From Fragilaria crotonensis (taxonomy: Eukaryota > Bacillariophyta > Fragilariophyceae > Fragilariales > Fragilariaceae): DNA of 36,604 nt. Both the position numbers and the translations under genes were made by a program. Positions within the stretch are counted from its first letter, which is position 1. Each line of letters opens with the position of its first letter. The DNA is taken from positions 1-36,604 of the forward strand of contig JAKSYS010000633.1 in the NCBI GenBank assembly GCA_022925895.1. The letters run 5' to 3'. The notes below the pieces were generated by a model. That model saw only the letters and a list, made by a program, of their open reading frames with translations, was not told where the DNA came from and did no database searches. This document shows positions 17,207-28,492 of this stretch, in pieces.

Positions 17207-20200
17207 AGAACAGAAGCTTCCCCAAGTCCACCATGAAGAACGCCATCCCGCCCACCCTTGCCCTCGCATCTCTAGGTCCGCCCGTAAGGCCGAAGACCGC
17301 GATGCCTTCGACGATAACGTCGACGTCCGCGCCCCATCGGCGCGAATCCTGTCCCTCCCGATACGCCAACCTATCCTGGCCTCTATCATGGAGCCTTAGC
17401 TTTCGGATCTCCCAGAGGATCCAAGCATCAACGTGTCCACCGTTTTCCTTCTCCCAACACTACCCCTGATGACGATCAGGATCAACCAATTAAGAAGAAG
17501 AGGCGCACCTCCATCAAGAAAGGTCCCCAAGCCGCCTACCATGCCAACAATTCCGACGACAATTTCGACCAGATCATCCAGGAGGATCGCAACCTCCACT
17601 TCCATGAGCGCAACAACAAGATTGCAGCTCCTTCTCCTCAGGGCACCAACATTAGCCACAGGGCTACTACTCCAACTAAGATGGCTGCAAAGATGCAAGC
17701 CACTTCTCCAACTACTCCAACTACTACTTTAACCACTACGGATGACAACAAAAAGGGCACAAATACTGAACCAGATGATCAAACTACAAAGAATTATGCA
17801 TCTACCAATGTCAACTACAAGGACATTGGAACTACAGATGATAATAAGGAGGACAGCAACAACAACAGGACTACCAGTACCACAACCACCAACAATTTCT
17901 ACAAAAGTACTACTAATTTCAACAACATGGAGCCAAACTCCACAATCGATGACGCGGACACCAACACCGCCATCCAAACGCCAACACAGGAACTCGTTTC
18001 GCCCCCTACGATTACCTCGAAGCGCAGGCATCGCGCTCGCAGATTTTATCCCCGTCGTCGCCCTCGCACGTCGCGACCCCAAATCGATCCATACGACGAT
18101 CCGACGTCGCTGCAATACCTCTCTCAAGACGTCCTGGATTTAATTGACGCCGCTTTTTCCAACTCTTCTTTCCGCCTCGTGCTCCGTCCCGACAACGAAG
18201 GCGATTCGCGCCCGAGCTCGCTTGTAAGAACCGATCAGCACGCGCCGAATTCCGATCATCACTTATCCCACTATCACAGCAACTTGAAGTTGGACATCAT
18301 CGACATGGCTCGCTACGTTTGCACAATTCACATGTTCACCGAAGATGAGGAGCCAATTAAAGCCTCATATTCCCTGGGGACGATCCAAGACGACGTTGAC
18401 GAGATCATCAGAGCCACTGGGAACATGTATTTGATGTCAGTTCAAAACACACTCACCATGATCGCACACGCGCTGGTACGCCACACTACGCGATGCCAGG
18501 CGCCACAGTACAGCCTTCTCAGCAACATCCCCAAATTTGAGCGAATTCGAAGCGACAGATCTCGAGAAACGACTGTTCAAAGTTCTAAGAGTCATTTCGG
18601 CACTTTGGTGGGTACCGACAACTCTGCAGACTCGCGACTCAAAACTATGACGTCTGATGAGAACCGTGATAACGGCTCTGCTACCCAGCAATTTTGTACT
18701 GATTTTTCCCCGATTGACCCAGAAATCCCGGATTCCCCCAAAACTCCCACAGCTACCTCGCCTACGTTCTACGAACTATACCCCGAGTACAGCCCCTGCT
18801 CTTTTCCGGAATCCGATCCCGAACCAACTCGCAACGACAACTCAACAACCCTCGATTCCGTTTCAAAATTTTCCACGTCAAGTCCGATTCCTGACGTCGT
18901 TTTGGAGATTTCCGATTCTGTGAAACGTTCCGTTAACGGTTCTAACGCATCGCTCTCGTACTGTGCTGCCGTTAAACGCAGCTACTGTCGTTCGTACCGC
19001 GGTTTCCTCCCCCAACCCACAACAATGGGCCTGCAGAGCCCACAATCCGACCGTTTCCTCTGAGACTTTGACCTATTTGGATGTTCAGCACCCTGTCCCA
19101 ATCAAATTGGAAGATTTGCCAAGCTCCCAAGCTGATGATGCCGATGTTTTCCTTGCCGATCATTGTTACTCCTGCAGTAATAATGACTCAACTAGGGAAA
19201 CTGTTAACTTTTATCCTGATGCCGACCCAGATCCGCTACCAGAAGTTGCAAACGACCCTGATCTCGAACCAATGGACATTGTGGAGGATGATCTTGACAA
19301 TAATGGCGACGCTAACCGAGATATTGGTGAACCTAATGAGGTACCAAGTGCAGCTATACAACAACTTGTCAGACTACTGCCTCCTCTACGCCCTCCCCCA
19401 CCGTTGCGATCCGCCAACCCCCTTGACGCCATTCATCACCACCCTTTTCGGATGTTCCAACACTTCCATCACATTCCGTCACGCAACCTGTTTTTCACCG
19501 AGGCAATGCTAATGGACACAATCAACGGCACGATTCACCTTCGCGACCTACCGCTTTGCGTTCGCACAAGTGCAACTATCTCTGCCTTTTGCATCAACAC
19601 ACTCGCCGACCCACCCGAACTCAACATCATCCGTGGCCTCGACAAGCACTTCATCCACCACATCCTACGTCACGTCATACGCGATCACATGTATATCGAC
19701 GAACTAATCTCCGGCACCAACATCCCACTTCTGAACGTACAACCCGATAAACTCTTGCTCCTACGTAGCATGAAGCACACCCTCAATCGCGCTACCAACA
19801 TGGTCGTCCAGCACCTTAACGACCAACAACGCTCCCAGTTCCTGCCCCGCCGAACTCCGCGAGCATTCAGCGACATTGACGACGCGTTCCACGACGACCC
19901 CAGACTGTCCGATGGAAACACGATGCGCAGTCGCCATCATCTACGCGCTCAGATTACTATACATCACGCATCACCGCAACTATTTCAACCGCGACCATGG
20001 ACTAGCTGAGCACTACTTTTATCCGGACCATCTATTCGCAATCGCAAAGGAAATCAAGTCAACTGCCACCGCTCTAAGTCTCCTTCCCGATACAACAACC
20101 TTCAACCTCCTGCCCCGTTTTGTTCACGATGCCTTTGACGAAGTCGACGACCTATTCCCGGAACATCCCTCGGCCACCGTTCTGATCAATATTATCGCGA

Positions 20201-22350
20201 CAAACTGCCCTATCTCCAAACGGAATTCGAACTCGTGCAACCTTATGTAACGGACTACATCAATTCTTTCCCAACGCCATCCACCGAAGCCAAAGAGATT
20301 GCGTCTGACCGAGCCTGCGAATTGATTAACGTCGCTCTTTTCAACATGCTATCATCCATCGTATGTCAAAGAAACGTTCCAAGCAACCTGAACTCAACAA
20401 CAACCAAGTTTTCATTGGCAACCTCCCCTGCAGACATGTTCCTTTCCAGTTTTGCTACCTGCTACCCAATGATCACTACACCTTCTGATGTCCAACTAAC
20501 CTTTGACAATGTGACTGAGGATACTTTGGCCATCAATCATGTGATTTGCAATCCCCTCATCCTTCAGGAGCTCATCTCCATGAACCGATTCGACAGCGAC
20601 CCCCTCAAGTACATGGAGATTTACAACCGCCTCACCCCGATAGCGACCGACACCGTCAACGATTCCATTGACTTCCTGCCCCATTTTGAATACGTGCTAT
20701 TCCGAGTTGTGCAACTGCTTCATCCCAAAGATCCAACTGGCATTATCAGAGAGAACTACCCACCCACCAATGTTGTTATTTTCCAGGGCTCCCACTCCAA
20801 GCTCCCACCTACTGCTTTGGCTCCCCAACTGAAATTGCTATCCCTACTCCAACAACTGGTGCCTTTCCCATCAACCTTGACCATTCTGGAGATCCCATCA
20901 TTGTCAACAATATTTCTGGTGAAGCCTACAATCGTTCCACAGTTCAACGCCTCTTTCGGACCCAGACTGCCAAACCAATTCATCCTGATCAAGTTAATGA
21001 CCCGGATTGGATACCACGCCACACTGCCGATTTACGTCGCCACCCCGATGCCGACTTGTACCACGTTGCCTGCGACCCCAAACGCATCCCGTTTTCCTTG
21101 GCTGTCCGCTTGATTCCAGTTTATACCACAGGCCCCAGTGGACAGACTATTTATCAAGCATGGGCTCTTCCACACCTTAACAATGCCCTCCGCGATCCTG
21201 AACTGCAACTATTCAACAATTTCCTCTCTTACTATCACACTGCAAAGGAAAACCACCCTGAGTTCCCATTCATTGATCTCATGGGATCTGATTCACCTGT
21301 TCCAAACTATGGTGAGTCTAGTTCAAAATGTTTACATTATCCTGGTTGTTATGCTGGTTACTTACCTCTTTCTATCTGTGACAGTCTAAGCTGTCCCAAT
21401 CAGATAGAATCAGTTGCAAGTAACAATATAATTACCTTTCAACAGGATAATAGTACATTTTCTGGACCACATTTTGCATGTCTTGCCGTTTCAACTCGCC
21501 GTTCATCTTTATTATCGGATCCGACTCGAACCCCGGACCCCCAGGACGAAATTCCTGCACAAAACGACCCGCAAACGCAAATTTTTGCACCAAACGAACC
21601 CCAAACTGCAATTTTTACACACGACGAACACGGCGACGAAATTCCTGCGCAAAATGACACTACCAGCGAAAATCCAACGCAAAACGACACCAACAGCCCG
21701 GAAATTCACTCCCAACAGCTAATTTCCGACGCAGAAACTACATACGACGAACACGCACAAACAACTCAACAACTGCCCGGAACTCAACCAAATCTCGCAT
21801 TTTTACCACCAAACTCGCCCGAAACAAGCAGTTCACACACCGAAACACCCTCCAACTCACCTCCAACTGCGAAATCAACAACTGGGCCTCTAAAACGCTT
21901 CTCCGATGCATTTTCAGGCATTCTCACGCCGAAAAACGTAAAATTACCTCACAATCCGGACGCCACCGACTCGAACCCACAACCTCCGATTTCGACAACT
22001 TTTTCGACGACACCCAAAATTATACCTACCAAAAAGTTCCCACCCCAAAATTCGAACCCCCAGCCACCAAATCCGTCGCAAAATCTTTCGCAACCCCAAA
22101 ATCAACACAACGAAATTATTCAACCTCCCAGCACGAAATCTGCCAAACCTACGCAAAAATCACCTAATTTTGGAAACGACGACCAAAACCCCCAAAATGC
22201 ACCAAAATCCGTTGCAACACGCCCAACTCCACGCCAGGCGACCCACGCAACCTTCACATACCCTCCCACTGTTGAAACCTTCTTTGATGAGGACACAGAC
22301 CATGATTCAGAAGAAGAACCCAAGCACATTCAACACACATCCCCTGATGC
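17207..22350 (+). pseudogene. Copia-2 giant Gag N-terminal region, unknown function
   Basis: About 1,700 codons of coding-like sequence precede the recognisable Gag core. In order these are: a basic stretch with KKKRRTSIKKG at about 17490; a Thr/Asn-rich low-complexity stretch at 17640-17940; a segment with RRRPRTSRPQID and a helical region at 18040-18560; an acidic stretch at 19200-19330; a large globular-looking region at 19430-21300; and a Pro/Gln/Asn/Thr-rich linker at 21500-22260. Frame changes occur near 17196, 17330, 19040, 19930, 20200 and 20800. No known domain was recognised. The composition (folded region, then disordered linker, then Gag core) suggests a genuine N-terminal extension or an acquired gene rather than noise. 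Confidence 0.6.
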
Positions 22351-22359
22351 GCTCACATC

Positions 22360-23580
22360 ATCAACGCGAACCGATTTTACTTATCCGCCAATCGAGGACC
22401 TCACGAAAACACTTTTGAAATACGCCAAAAATGCTAACCTTCGCAAATTGGCCTACCCAACCGACCTTCAAGCACGCCGCCGACACTTTAACACCTTCAT
22501 TGACAACCTTCGAATTGTTTGTAACATTTCCCCGTGGACGCGCCAAGTCTTTGATCTTTGGCCAAAACAAGTGTCCTATTCACACCCTTTGTTGGCACTG
22601 CTATCTACAATTTGATCTTCACAAATGTTTGTGACCCTTGCCAGAAACACATCATTGATGGCCCACCAGACGCTCGGACTGCAATTCTCACTCTACGACG
22701 CCACTGCGCTCCGCTAACTCCTGATCATGTTGAACGAACTCGTGAAGCTTTCTGCTCCATCAAACAACCACATCATGAAGTCGCAACCTCCTACCTCAAC
22801 CGCATTCGCCTTCTCACGCGCGACTGCTATCATGCTGGAATACCCAACACTGACGCCGAACTTATCAAACGCACCGTTCGTGGTGGAAGCAATCACTCCT
22901 TCTACGCCGCATCCTACCAACGCTTCGACGCCGACATACGTCGCGCAGAACTGAATGACGAAGCTCTGCCACCATTCGCCGAACTCGAAAGCCATCTCCT
23001 GAACATTGACGAATCCCGTGGCCTCACACTCCCATCCCAAAACCACCGCAACTACAACCAACACGCCAACGCTGCCCGTGGTCACCAATCCCACCATTTT
23101 CAACCGCGCCACAACCAAACTACCCAACGTGTTTTCACACAAAGACAACAACAAGCTTTCAGTTCCATCCTTCGACCTTATTCCAATCCCAGCAGCAACA
23201 ATCAAAACCGCAACCAACCACCGCGACCACCGCAAAACCATTCGCGCCCGTTCCGACCTCCTACAAATCCTTCGCGACCACCATTCAACAACTCGAATCA
23301 ACGTCGTCCACCACCACCCTCCCGCGGCCATCCAACCAGCCTCAACGAAACAATCGACCACCTTTCCGACCGACATCGAGCCCCAATCAACGTCCATCTC
23401 CCAACGGATCCATCAACAACCATCCGCGCAACCCTTCCAATGCCGCTACAATCGTCTGCAATAACTGCGGACGCCTCGGCCACTATGCGCGCAACTGCAC
23501 TAACCCAGATCCAACCAAAACAATCGCTCCACCAACCCTCAAAGACCATCCAACAATGAAAACGCTGCTCCCGCAACCAA
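22360..23580 (+). pseudogene. Copia-2 Gag core with CCHC zinc knuckle
   Basis: The region from LQARRRHFNTFIDNLRIVC (about 22467) through the RVGGS-like and FAELESHLL motifs (about 23010) resembles the capsid domain of copia Gag (UBN2/retrotran_gag). A frame change lies near 22580. A Gln/Asn/Arg/Pro-rich RNA-binding-like tail follows, then a single zinc knuckle C-x2-C-x4-H-x4-C at 23457-23498 (CNNCGRLGHYARNC). The knuckle is in a different frame from the preceding ORF, so another indel lies near 23440. The knuckle should bind the element's RNA during packaging. Confidence 0.75.
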
Positions 23581-23724
23581 CAACGCGCCTACTTCATCAC
23601 TGACTCTGGCCAAAACTCACCAGACCAATCAAGATACCACCACCAAGCCTTTTCAGCCTCATCTTTTGACAACACTGATGGTCACCCATCCAACATCCCT
23701 TGGCCCAATCCTGACCTACCTCAG

Positions 23725-24345
23725 ATGACCATCAACCAACCTCTCCTTGACAGAGATTATCTACCATCTGCCAATCATTCTCCTCCCACCTCTGGAGCCA
23801 CAGCATACTTTCCAGATGATCCCCAATCACCATACCAAAGATTTGGTCCCCCACATCTTGAAAACTGGCTACCTGACAGTGGTGCTACCAGCCACTACAC
23901 TCCACTCTTCAGCGACCTCCACGATGTCGAACCCTGCAGTGTTCCAATCTCCTTAGCTGATGGCAGCACCAAGATGTCCACCCACAAAGGAACAACTGCA
24001 TGCCACTTCACCACTGATGATGGCCTCAAGTCCATACTAGGACTCACTGATGTCTACTATGTTGAAGGTCTCAGCCACAGACTCCTCTCCTTAACTACTC
24101 TATCATGCACCCAAAACTTCAGTGTCCTGATCAAGAACAGAGCCACAACAATCCAACTCCCAAATGGTTCCACATACACTTGGCCAATACTGACCAGAGA
24201 ACTCCCTTCATCACAACAAGCCTTCTCAACCATCTCCAACTCTAACCTACCTTCTGACCCTGACTCTGAACCTGATGAACAACATTTTGATGACACTACA
24301 CCCCTGTTGACACCGATCAACGCCGTTCAGTCACCGCCCTACCTT
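23725..24345 (+). pseudogene. Copia-2 aspartic protease
   Basis: The motif WLPDSGATSHYTP places the catalytic Asp at 23875-23877, within the retroviral-type aspartic protease of copia elements. Downstream motifs are the LADGS flap region and YVEGLSHRLLSL, equivalent to the usual V..VP.L..NLLS. The enzyme would cut the Gag-Pol polyprotein. The frame ends at 24435, but homology passes into the next frame near 24345. Confidence 0.85.
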
Positions 24346-25350
24346 TGGAACTCATCTACCGACGACTTGCTTTCCGAAATTTCCGCAATCTTATGGTCGG
24401 ATCCCTTCACCAAACATGGAATGACCATGTCTTGACACCTACTGTTGATCACAACTCCTGGCCTCTACGCATTTCAATCAGCCAAAAACGTGCCCGCAAC
24501 AAAACTCCTCAACGCCAAGGCACTGAACCTTTCCACCGCCTTCATCTTGACCTAATGCGCAACCCTTTCCGCTATGGTCTCACAACCAATACCAACTTTT
24601 CAGCCTACTTGTTCATTGTCACAACACCTGGCAAACTAACAGGTTGGATTGGTCTCCCAACTGAAAGCACAGCTTCCATTATTACTGCTCTGAAGCAATG
24701 GCTAACTGACACAGAACTCCTTGGCCGCACCCAATCTGTCCGTTTTATCCGCACTGATGCTGGATCTGCTTTCACCTCAACCAAATTCATTTCTGAATGC
24801 ACTTCACTTGGTATCAAAGTTGAAGCTGCAGCACCTGAACATCAAGAAATGAATGGCATTTGCGAAGCCAAATGGCGTGAAGTCCACAACACTGCCAACA
24901 TCCTTCTGAACAATGCAAGACTTGGAGGTGCATTCTTCCATCATGCCCATGCCTATGCTGTTCAAATCCTCAATGTCTGCCCAGCCAAGAATGTTATTGA
25001 CCAACATGGCAACCCAACAACTCCCTATCAATACAGCTTTCAACGCAAGCCTTCCCTAGCCAACTTCCGCGTCTTCGGATGTCCAACATTCTTCAAACGC
25101 TACGAACCAACTTTCCGCAACAAACTTATAACCTACAAGCAACAACTCCAACGTGCATCCCGCGGAATTTTCCTTGGATTTCCCGACAACTCTGCAGGCT
25201 GGTTAATCTACTCGCCAGACCAACCCCAAAGCCTCATCATAACCCGCGACGCCTACTTCGATGAAGACTTCAACTCCGCTCTCTGTTTCGATTCCAAACC
25301 TTTTGCTGGAGCCGTACCCATCCGCTCCCACTTCAATCCGCATGGACTTC
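24345..25350 (+). pseudogene. Copia-2 integrase
   Basis: The catalytic residues are the Asp in LHLDLM (codon at 24549), the Asp in RTDAGSAF (24756) and the Glu in GICEAKW (24864), giving exactly D-x35-E. The C-terminal ANFRVFGCPTFF and RGIFLGFPDN motifs are typical of copia. The pre-integrase zinc-binding motif is odd: at the place where copia normally has HRRLGHR, this copy has YRRLAFR, and the expected CxxC reads SWPL. Both His and both Cys are thus replaced. The domain may have lost zinc binding, or the motif may be mutated in this copy only. Confidence 0.85.
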
Positions 25351-25747
25351 GTGACACTCCAGAGAACTCTGAACCATCTACCTACCATCAAACTGGCTCT
25401 GCAGCCAACCTTGGTAACCCACCATCAACTTTCATTGATACTTCCAACCATCATTCTTCCCTCCCTGCCATCCCTGAAACTGATGACAATGCCCATGAAG
25501 ATGATCCACCACCTTCTACACTTGCTGCAATCAAACATACAACTCCTCCACATGGTCCAACACCACCCACACCACATCAAATCAACTTTGTCACCCATCA
25601 ACAACATCATTCCCAACTCCACAAGATGATGACCATCTACTTCCAAGAATGCAATGAAGATCTACCAACTATTGATCCCATTCACTCTGCCATGATGACA
25701 ATTGACAACTCTCCCAGCAACAATTCACAAGCCAACCCCAGGAACCT

Positions 25748-26640
25748 GTGGACAAATACCTTCCAGAACCTCAGTCTCTCAAAGCTGTCCTCAAACTTGA
25801 TGATAATGTCCGCAATGCTTGGCTACATGCAATCAAAATGGAGATCAAGAACCTCATTGACCATGATACTTTCATCCTTGGACAAACTCCACACAAAGAT
25901 GAACTCATTATCCCAGTCAAACTTGTACTCAAAGCAAAACAAACTGCAACTGGAAAACTTGACAAACTAAAGCTCGCCTTGTCGCCCGTGGCGACCTGGA
26001 GAAACGTCTCCTGAAAAGAGTCAAAGCCATCAACCAACAACGACTCCTTGAACAACGTCAAGAAATTGCTGAATCTACCAATTCACCTGGCACTCCAAAA
26101 CCTATACCTGTTGAACCACTCATGTATGAAGACACCTGGTCACCCTGTGCATCTGCAAGAGGGGTCAAACTATTCATTGCAACCATCTGTGCATCCAGAA
26201 GAAGTGTCAAGAGTGCTGACTTCATTGGTGCCTACCTCCAAGCCAAAGTTATTGGCCGCCACTTTGTGAAACTGCCATTGGAATACGCCTATCACTTCCC
26301 TGAATACGCTAAATTCTTTGGCTCCCAATGTTACTGAACAAAGGAATCTACGGTCTCGTCTACTCTGGCAAATATTGGAACATTGAATTTTCGGAATGGC
26401 TCTACTCCCAAGGCTTTATCCAATCTCCTTCCGAACCGTCTTATTTTGTCCGATACGACAAACACAATCAATGGCTCCGTCTCCTATTTTTCGTCGATGA
26501 TATGCTCTACGCTGGAAGCAACGATTCCATCGAAAAACAATTTGAAGATTCCGTCCGCAATCGCTTCGATGTCAAATTCCTCGGACCTGCGCAATGGTTC
26601 CTCCAAATGCGTATCCACAAACACCTGACTCAAGCTATAC
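25748..26640 (+). pseudogene. Copia-2 reverse transcriptase
   Basis: RT motifs appear in three successive frames. W-HAIKMEIKNL and IPVKLVLK are at 25748-25970, ARLVARGD at about 25973, and the first catalytic Asp in SADFIGAYLQAK near 26215. LNKGIYGLVYSGKYW is at 26334 onward, and the FVDD active-site box at 26490-26501. Copia RT usually has YVDD; FVDD is a conservative variant. Frame changes lie near 25970, 26330 and 26630. All catalytic motifs survive, so the breaks are recent relative to the family's age. Confidence 0.87.
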
Positions 26641-27582
26641 TCTGGATCAACACCGCTACGTTTTGAATACTCTCCAACGTTATGACCCGAATTCGAATTC
26701 CCGAACGCGATACCCCTTTCCTCCCGACTACACCTTCAGCAAGGATAACCGCCCCGTAACCGCCTCTGACGTTACCCTCGTCGAACAAAAGCAACAACGC
26801 CTTCCCTTCCGCTCTGCCGTCTGCACTCTCCTCTACCTTGCATACAATACAAGAGCTGACATCCTATTTGCTGTCTGCAAACTTGCTAAAGCATGCATCT
26901 CTCCTGGCATACCTGATTTTCGAGCCCTATCTTGGCTCATCGGCTATCTTCGCCGCCCCTACTACGCTCTCAAATTCTACCCCGATGGCACTTCAAATCC
27001 CATCTATGACATCTGCCTTCACCATCGTATCCCATACTCCGATCTCACCGTTTTCTCCGACGCCAGCTGGCAAGACTGCCCTGACACTGGCCGTTCCACT
27101 GTTGGATACATGATCTTCTACAATGGTGCCCTCATTGAAGCCAATTCTACAATGCCTACACCTGTTGCAATGTCTACTTCTGAAGCTGAATACATGGCCG
27201 CATGTTCTGCCACAATGGCCACAGCTCACATCCGAATGCTTCTCTACGATATGCTCTATCTTGGCACCAAACAATGGCGTGAATCAACCCAACGTCTTCC
27301 TTCCATACCTGCCATCCTCATGATTGACAATGAAGCCACCGTCCAAATCGCAAAGAATGGAAAACTCACTCGCAAGACGCGACACATCGAACGCCGCTTC
27401 CACTTCGTCCGTCAAGGCCAGCAAGACGGCATTCACCAACTTCATTGGATTCCCTGTGTGACTCCCAACTTGCCGACATCCTCACCAAGACTCAACACTC
27501 CGGCAAAATTGATCCTCACCTCACCAAGATCTTCTGTGTTCTCCCCGACCACATGCTTTCATCACCGGGACCAGAGATCTGA
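26620..27582 (+). pseudogene. Copia-2 RNase H and Pol C-terminus
   Basis: This is a copia RNase H with Asp in FSDASW (27059), Glu in STSEAEY (27182) and Asp in MIDNEA (27326), followed by the RHIERRFHFVR motif. An extra TG at 27455-27460 (TGTGTG) shifts the frame. Without it the sequence reads into DSQLADILTK, the conserved C-terminal motif, and then to a TGA at 27580-27582, which lies just before the polypurine tract. Confidence 0.88.
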
Positions 27583-27593
27583 TCCAAGAGGGG
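27583..27593 (+). other. Polypurine tract
   Basis: The run AAGAGGGG lies immediately 5' of the 3' LTR and immediately after the Pol stop. This is the expected plus-strand primer site. Confidence 0.85.
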
Positions 27594-28189
27594 TGTTAGG
27601 AATCTACCGTCACTCTGTCACACTGTCTCTCGTCTTACTGTAAGGTTAAATACCATACGGTAATACAGTCGACAGTCCTTTATTTTTCTTAGTCTGTCCG
27701 TGACCCGTTCCCGTAGAATTCTACGGATCAGAACCTGGTACTACCGGTCTGCAACACAAAACTATTTGAATTTACTTCCTATGTAATTCAAATCATGAGT
27801 GTTGTTGATAACTTCAACAACACTCTTTTTTACTATGGACAACACTTCCCAAACACCACTCAGGAAGTGGGACTAAGACAACACTTCATTTGTGAGACTC
27901 CAACTAATGTTGCAAGTCTCACCTTCATTTTTCATCCTTAATTCATCTTATAATTTCCACAAACCAAAAACAGTAAAGGCCTTTACTAGTTAGCATCTAC
28001 ATTTTCTACATCTTTGTACCAACAAATCTACCGCCATGGTGTATGTCTTCAAAACACCATCGCCCAAAGCTGGACGATCCGTCAGGTTCGCTTCCTCACC
28101 CGTCAAGTCCAACGTTAGACTTCTAGGTCCTACTAACCTTAAGTCTACCGTTGGCCAGTACTCGTGTACCGATCACACGAACACTGTCA
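27594..28189 (+). repeat. Copia-2 3' LTR
   Basis: This is a 596-bp copy of the 5' LTR, starting TGTTAGGAATC and ending CACTGTCA. Relative to the 5' copy I count about 7 substitutions and 4 one-base indels, three of them in T runs. The ORF beginning at 28036 is the same LTR-encoded Gag start and here reads into host DNA. Confidence 0.95.
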
Positions 28190-28194
28190 CAACT
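28190..28194 (+). repeat. Target-site duplication, right (CAACT)
   Basis: Matches 16446-16450 exactly and directly abuts the 3' LTR. Confidence 0.92.
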
Positions 28195-28492
28195 CCTGCG
28201 AATACAGTACTACCGTACTACAGTACTGAGAGTATTAGCCTGAACAGATTACATTGCTGCCATACATAGAATCCTATGCTGCCTGGTGGGCTGGTGGGTG
28301 TCCACCGTATTGCCTTACTCAGCTTCAGCCAACGGAGTATAAAGTTCCTTGAGAATTTCCTCAGCAACTCTGGGCACTGGAGTTCTACATCACAGTAAGC
28401 ACGTCCGAGTGCAGCACTCGGAGGATACGTTGAGGGATATGATCGCCCTCCAAGAACTCTGAAGTCTTGAGAAACCATCGAGCAGCCCGCGA
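28195..28492. other. Intergenic, copia-2 3' end to lipase 3' end
   Basis: No gene is seen. The first 50 bp are rich in AGTACT/GTACTAC motifs that continue the pattern on the left side of the insertion. This confirms that the two flanks were once joined through CAACT. Confidence 0.5.

Larger units (their letters stand above)
16451..28189 (+). mobile_element. Complete giant Ty1/copia retrotransposon (copia-2)
   Basis: This is an 11,739-bp element with 592- and 596-bp LTRs (TG...CA), a CAACT target duplication, a candidate primer-binding site immediately after the 5' LTR and a purine tract immediately before the 3' LTR. Pol order is protease, integrase, reverse transcriptase, RNase H, which defines Ty1/copia. 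Typical copia elements are 5-6 kb. The excess here is about 5 kb between the LTR and the Gag core, which encodes long hydrophilic protein of unknown function. The polyprotein is interrupted by at least 12 frame changes, so this copy is not autonomous. The LTRs differ by about 7 substitutions and 4 one-base indels, so insertion was fairly recent. Confidence 0.95.

Noticed and set aside
17203..17732. Alternative ORFs in the copia-2 leader
   Set aside because: Pro/Ser/Thr-rich shadow frames; the better coding signal moves between two other frames separated by indels near 17196 and 17330.
21312..21445. Possible intron in copia-2 (GTGAGT...CAACAG, T-rich)
   Set aside because: The frame stays open throughout, the length is not a multiple of three so removal would shift the downstream frame, and retroelement genomic RNA need not be spliced. 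Kept only as a weak possibility.
22714..23397. 227-codon minus-strand frame within copia-2 gag
   Set aside because: Antisense of the Gag core, whose capsid-like and zinc-knuckle motifs are on the plus strand.
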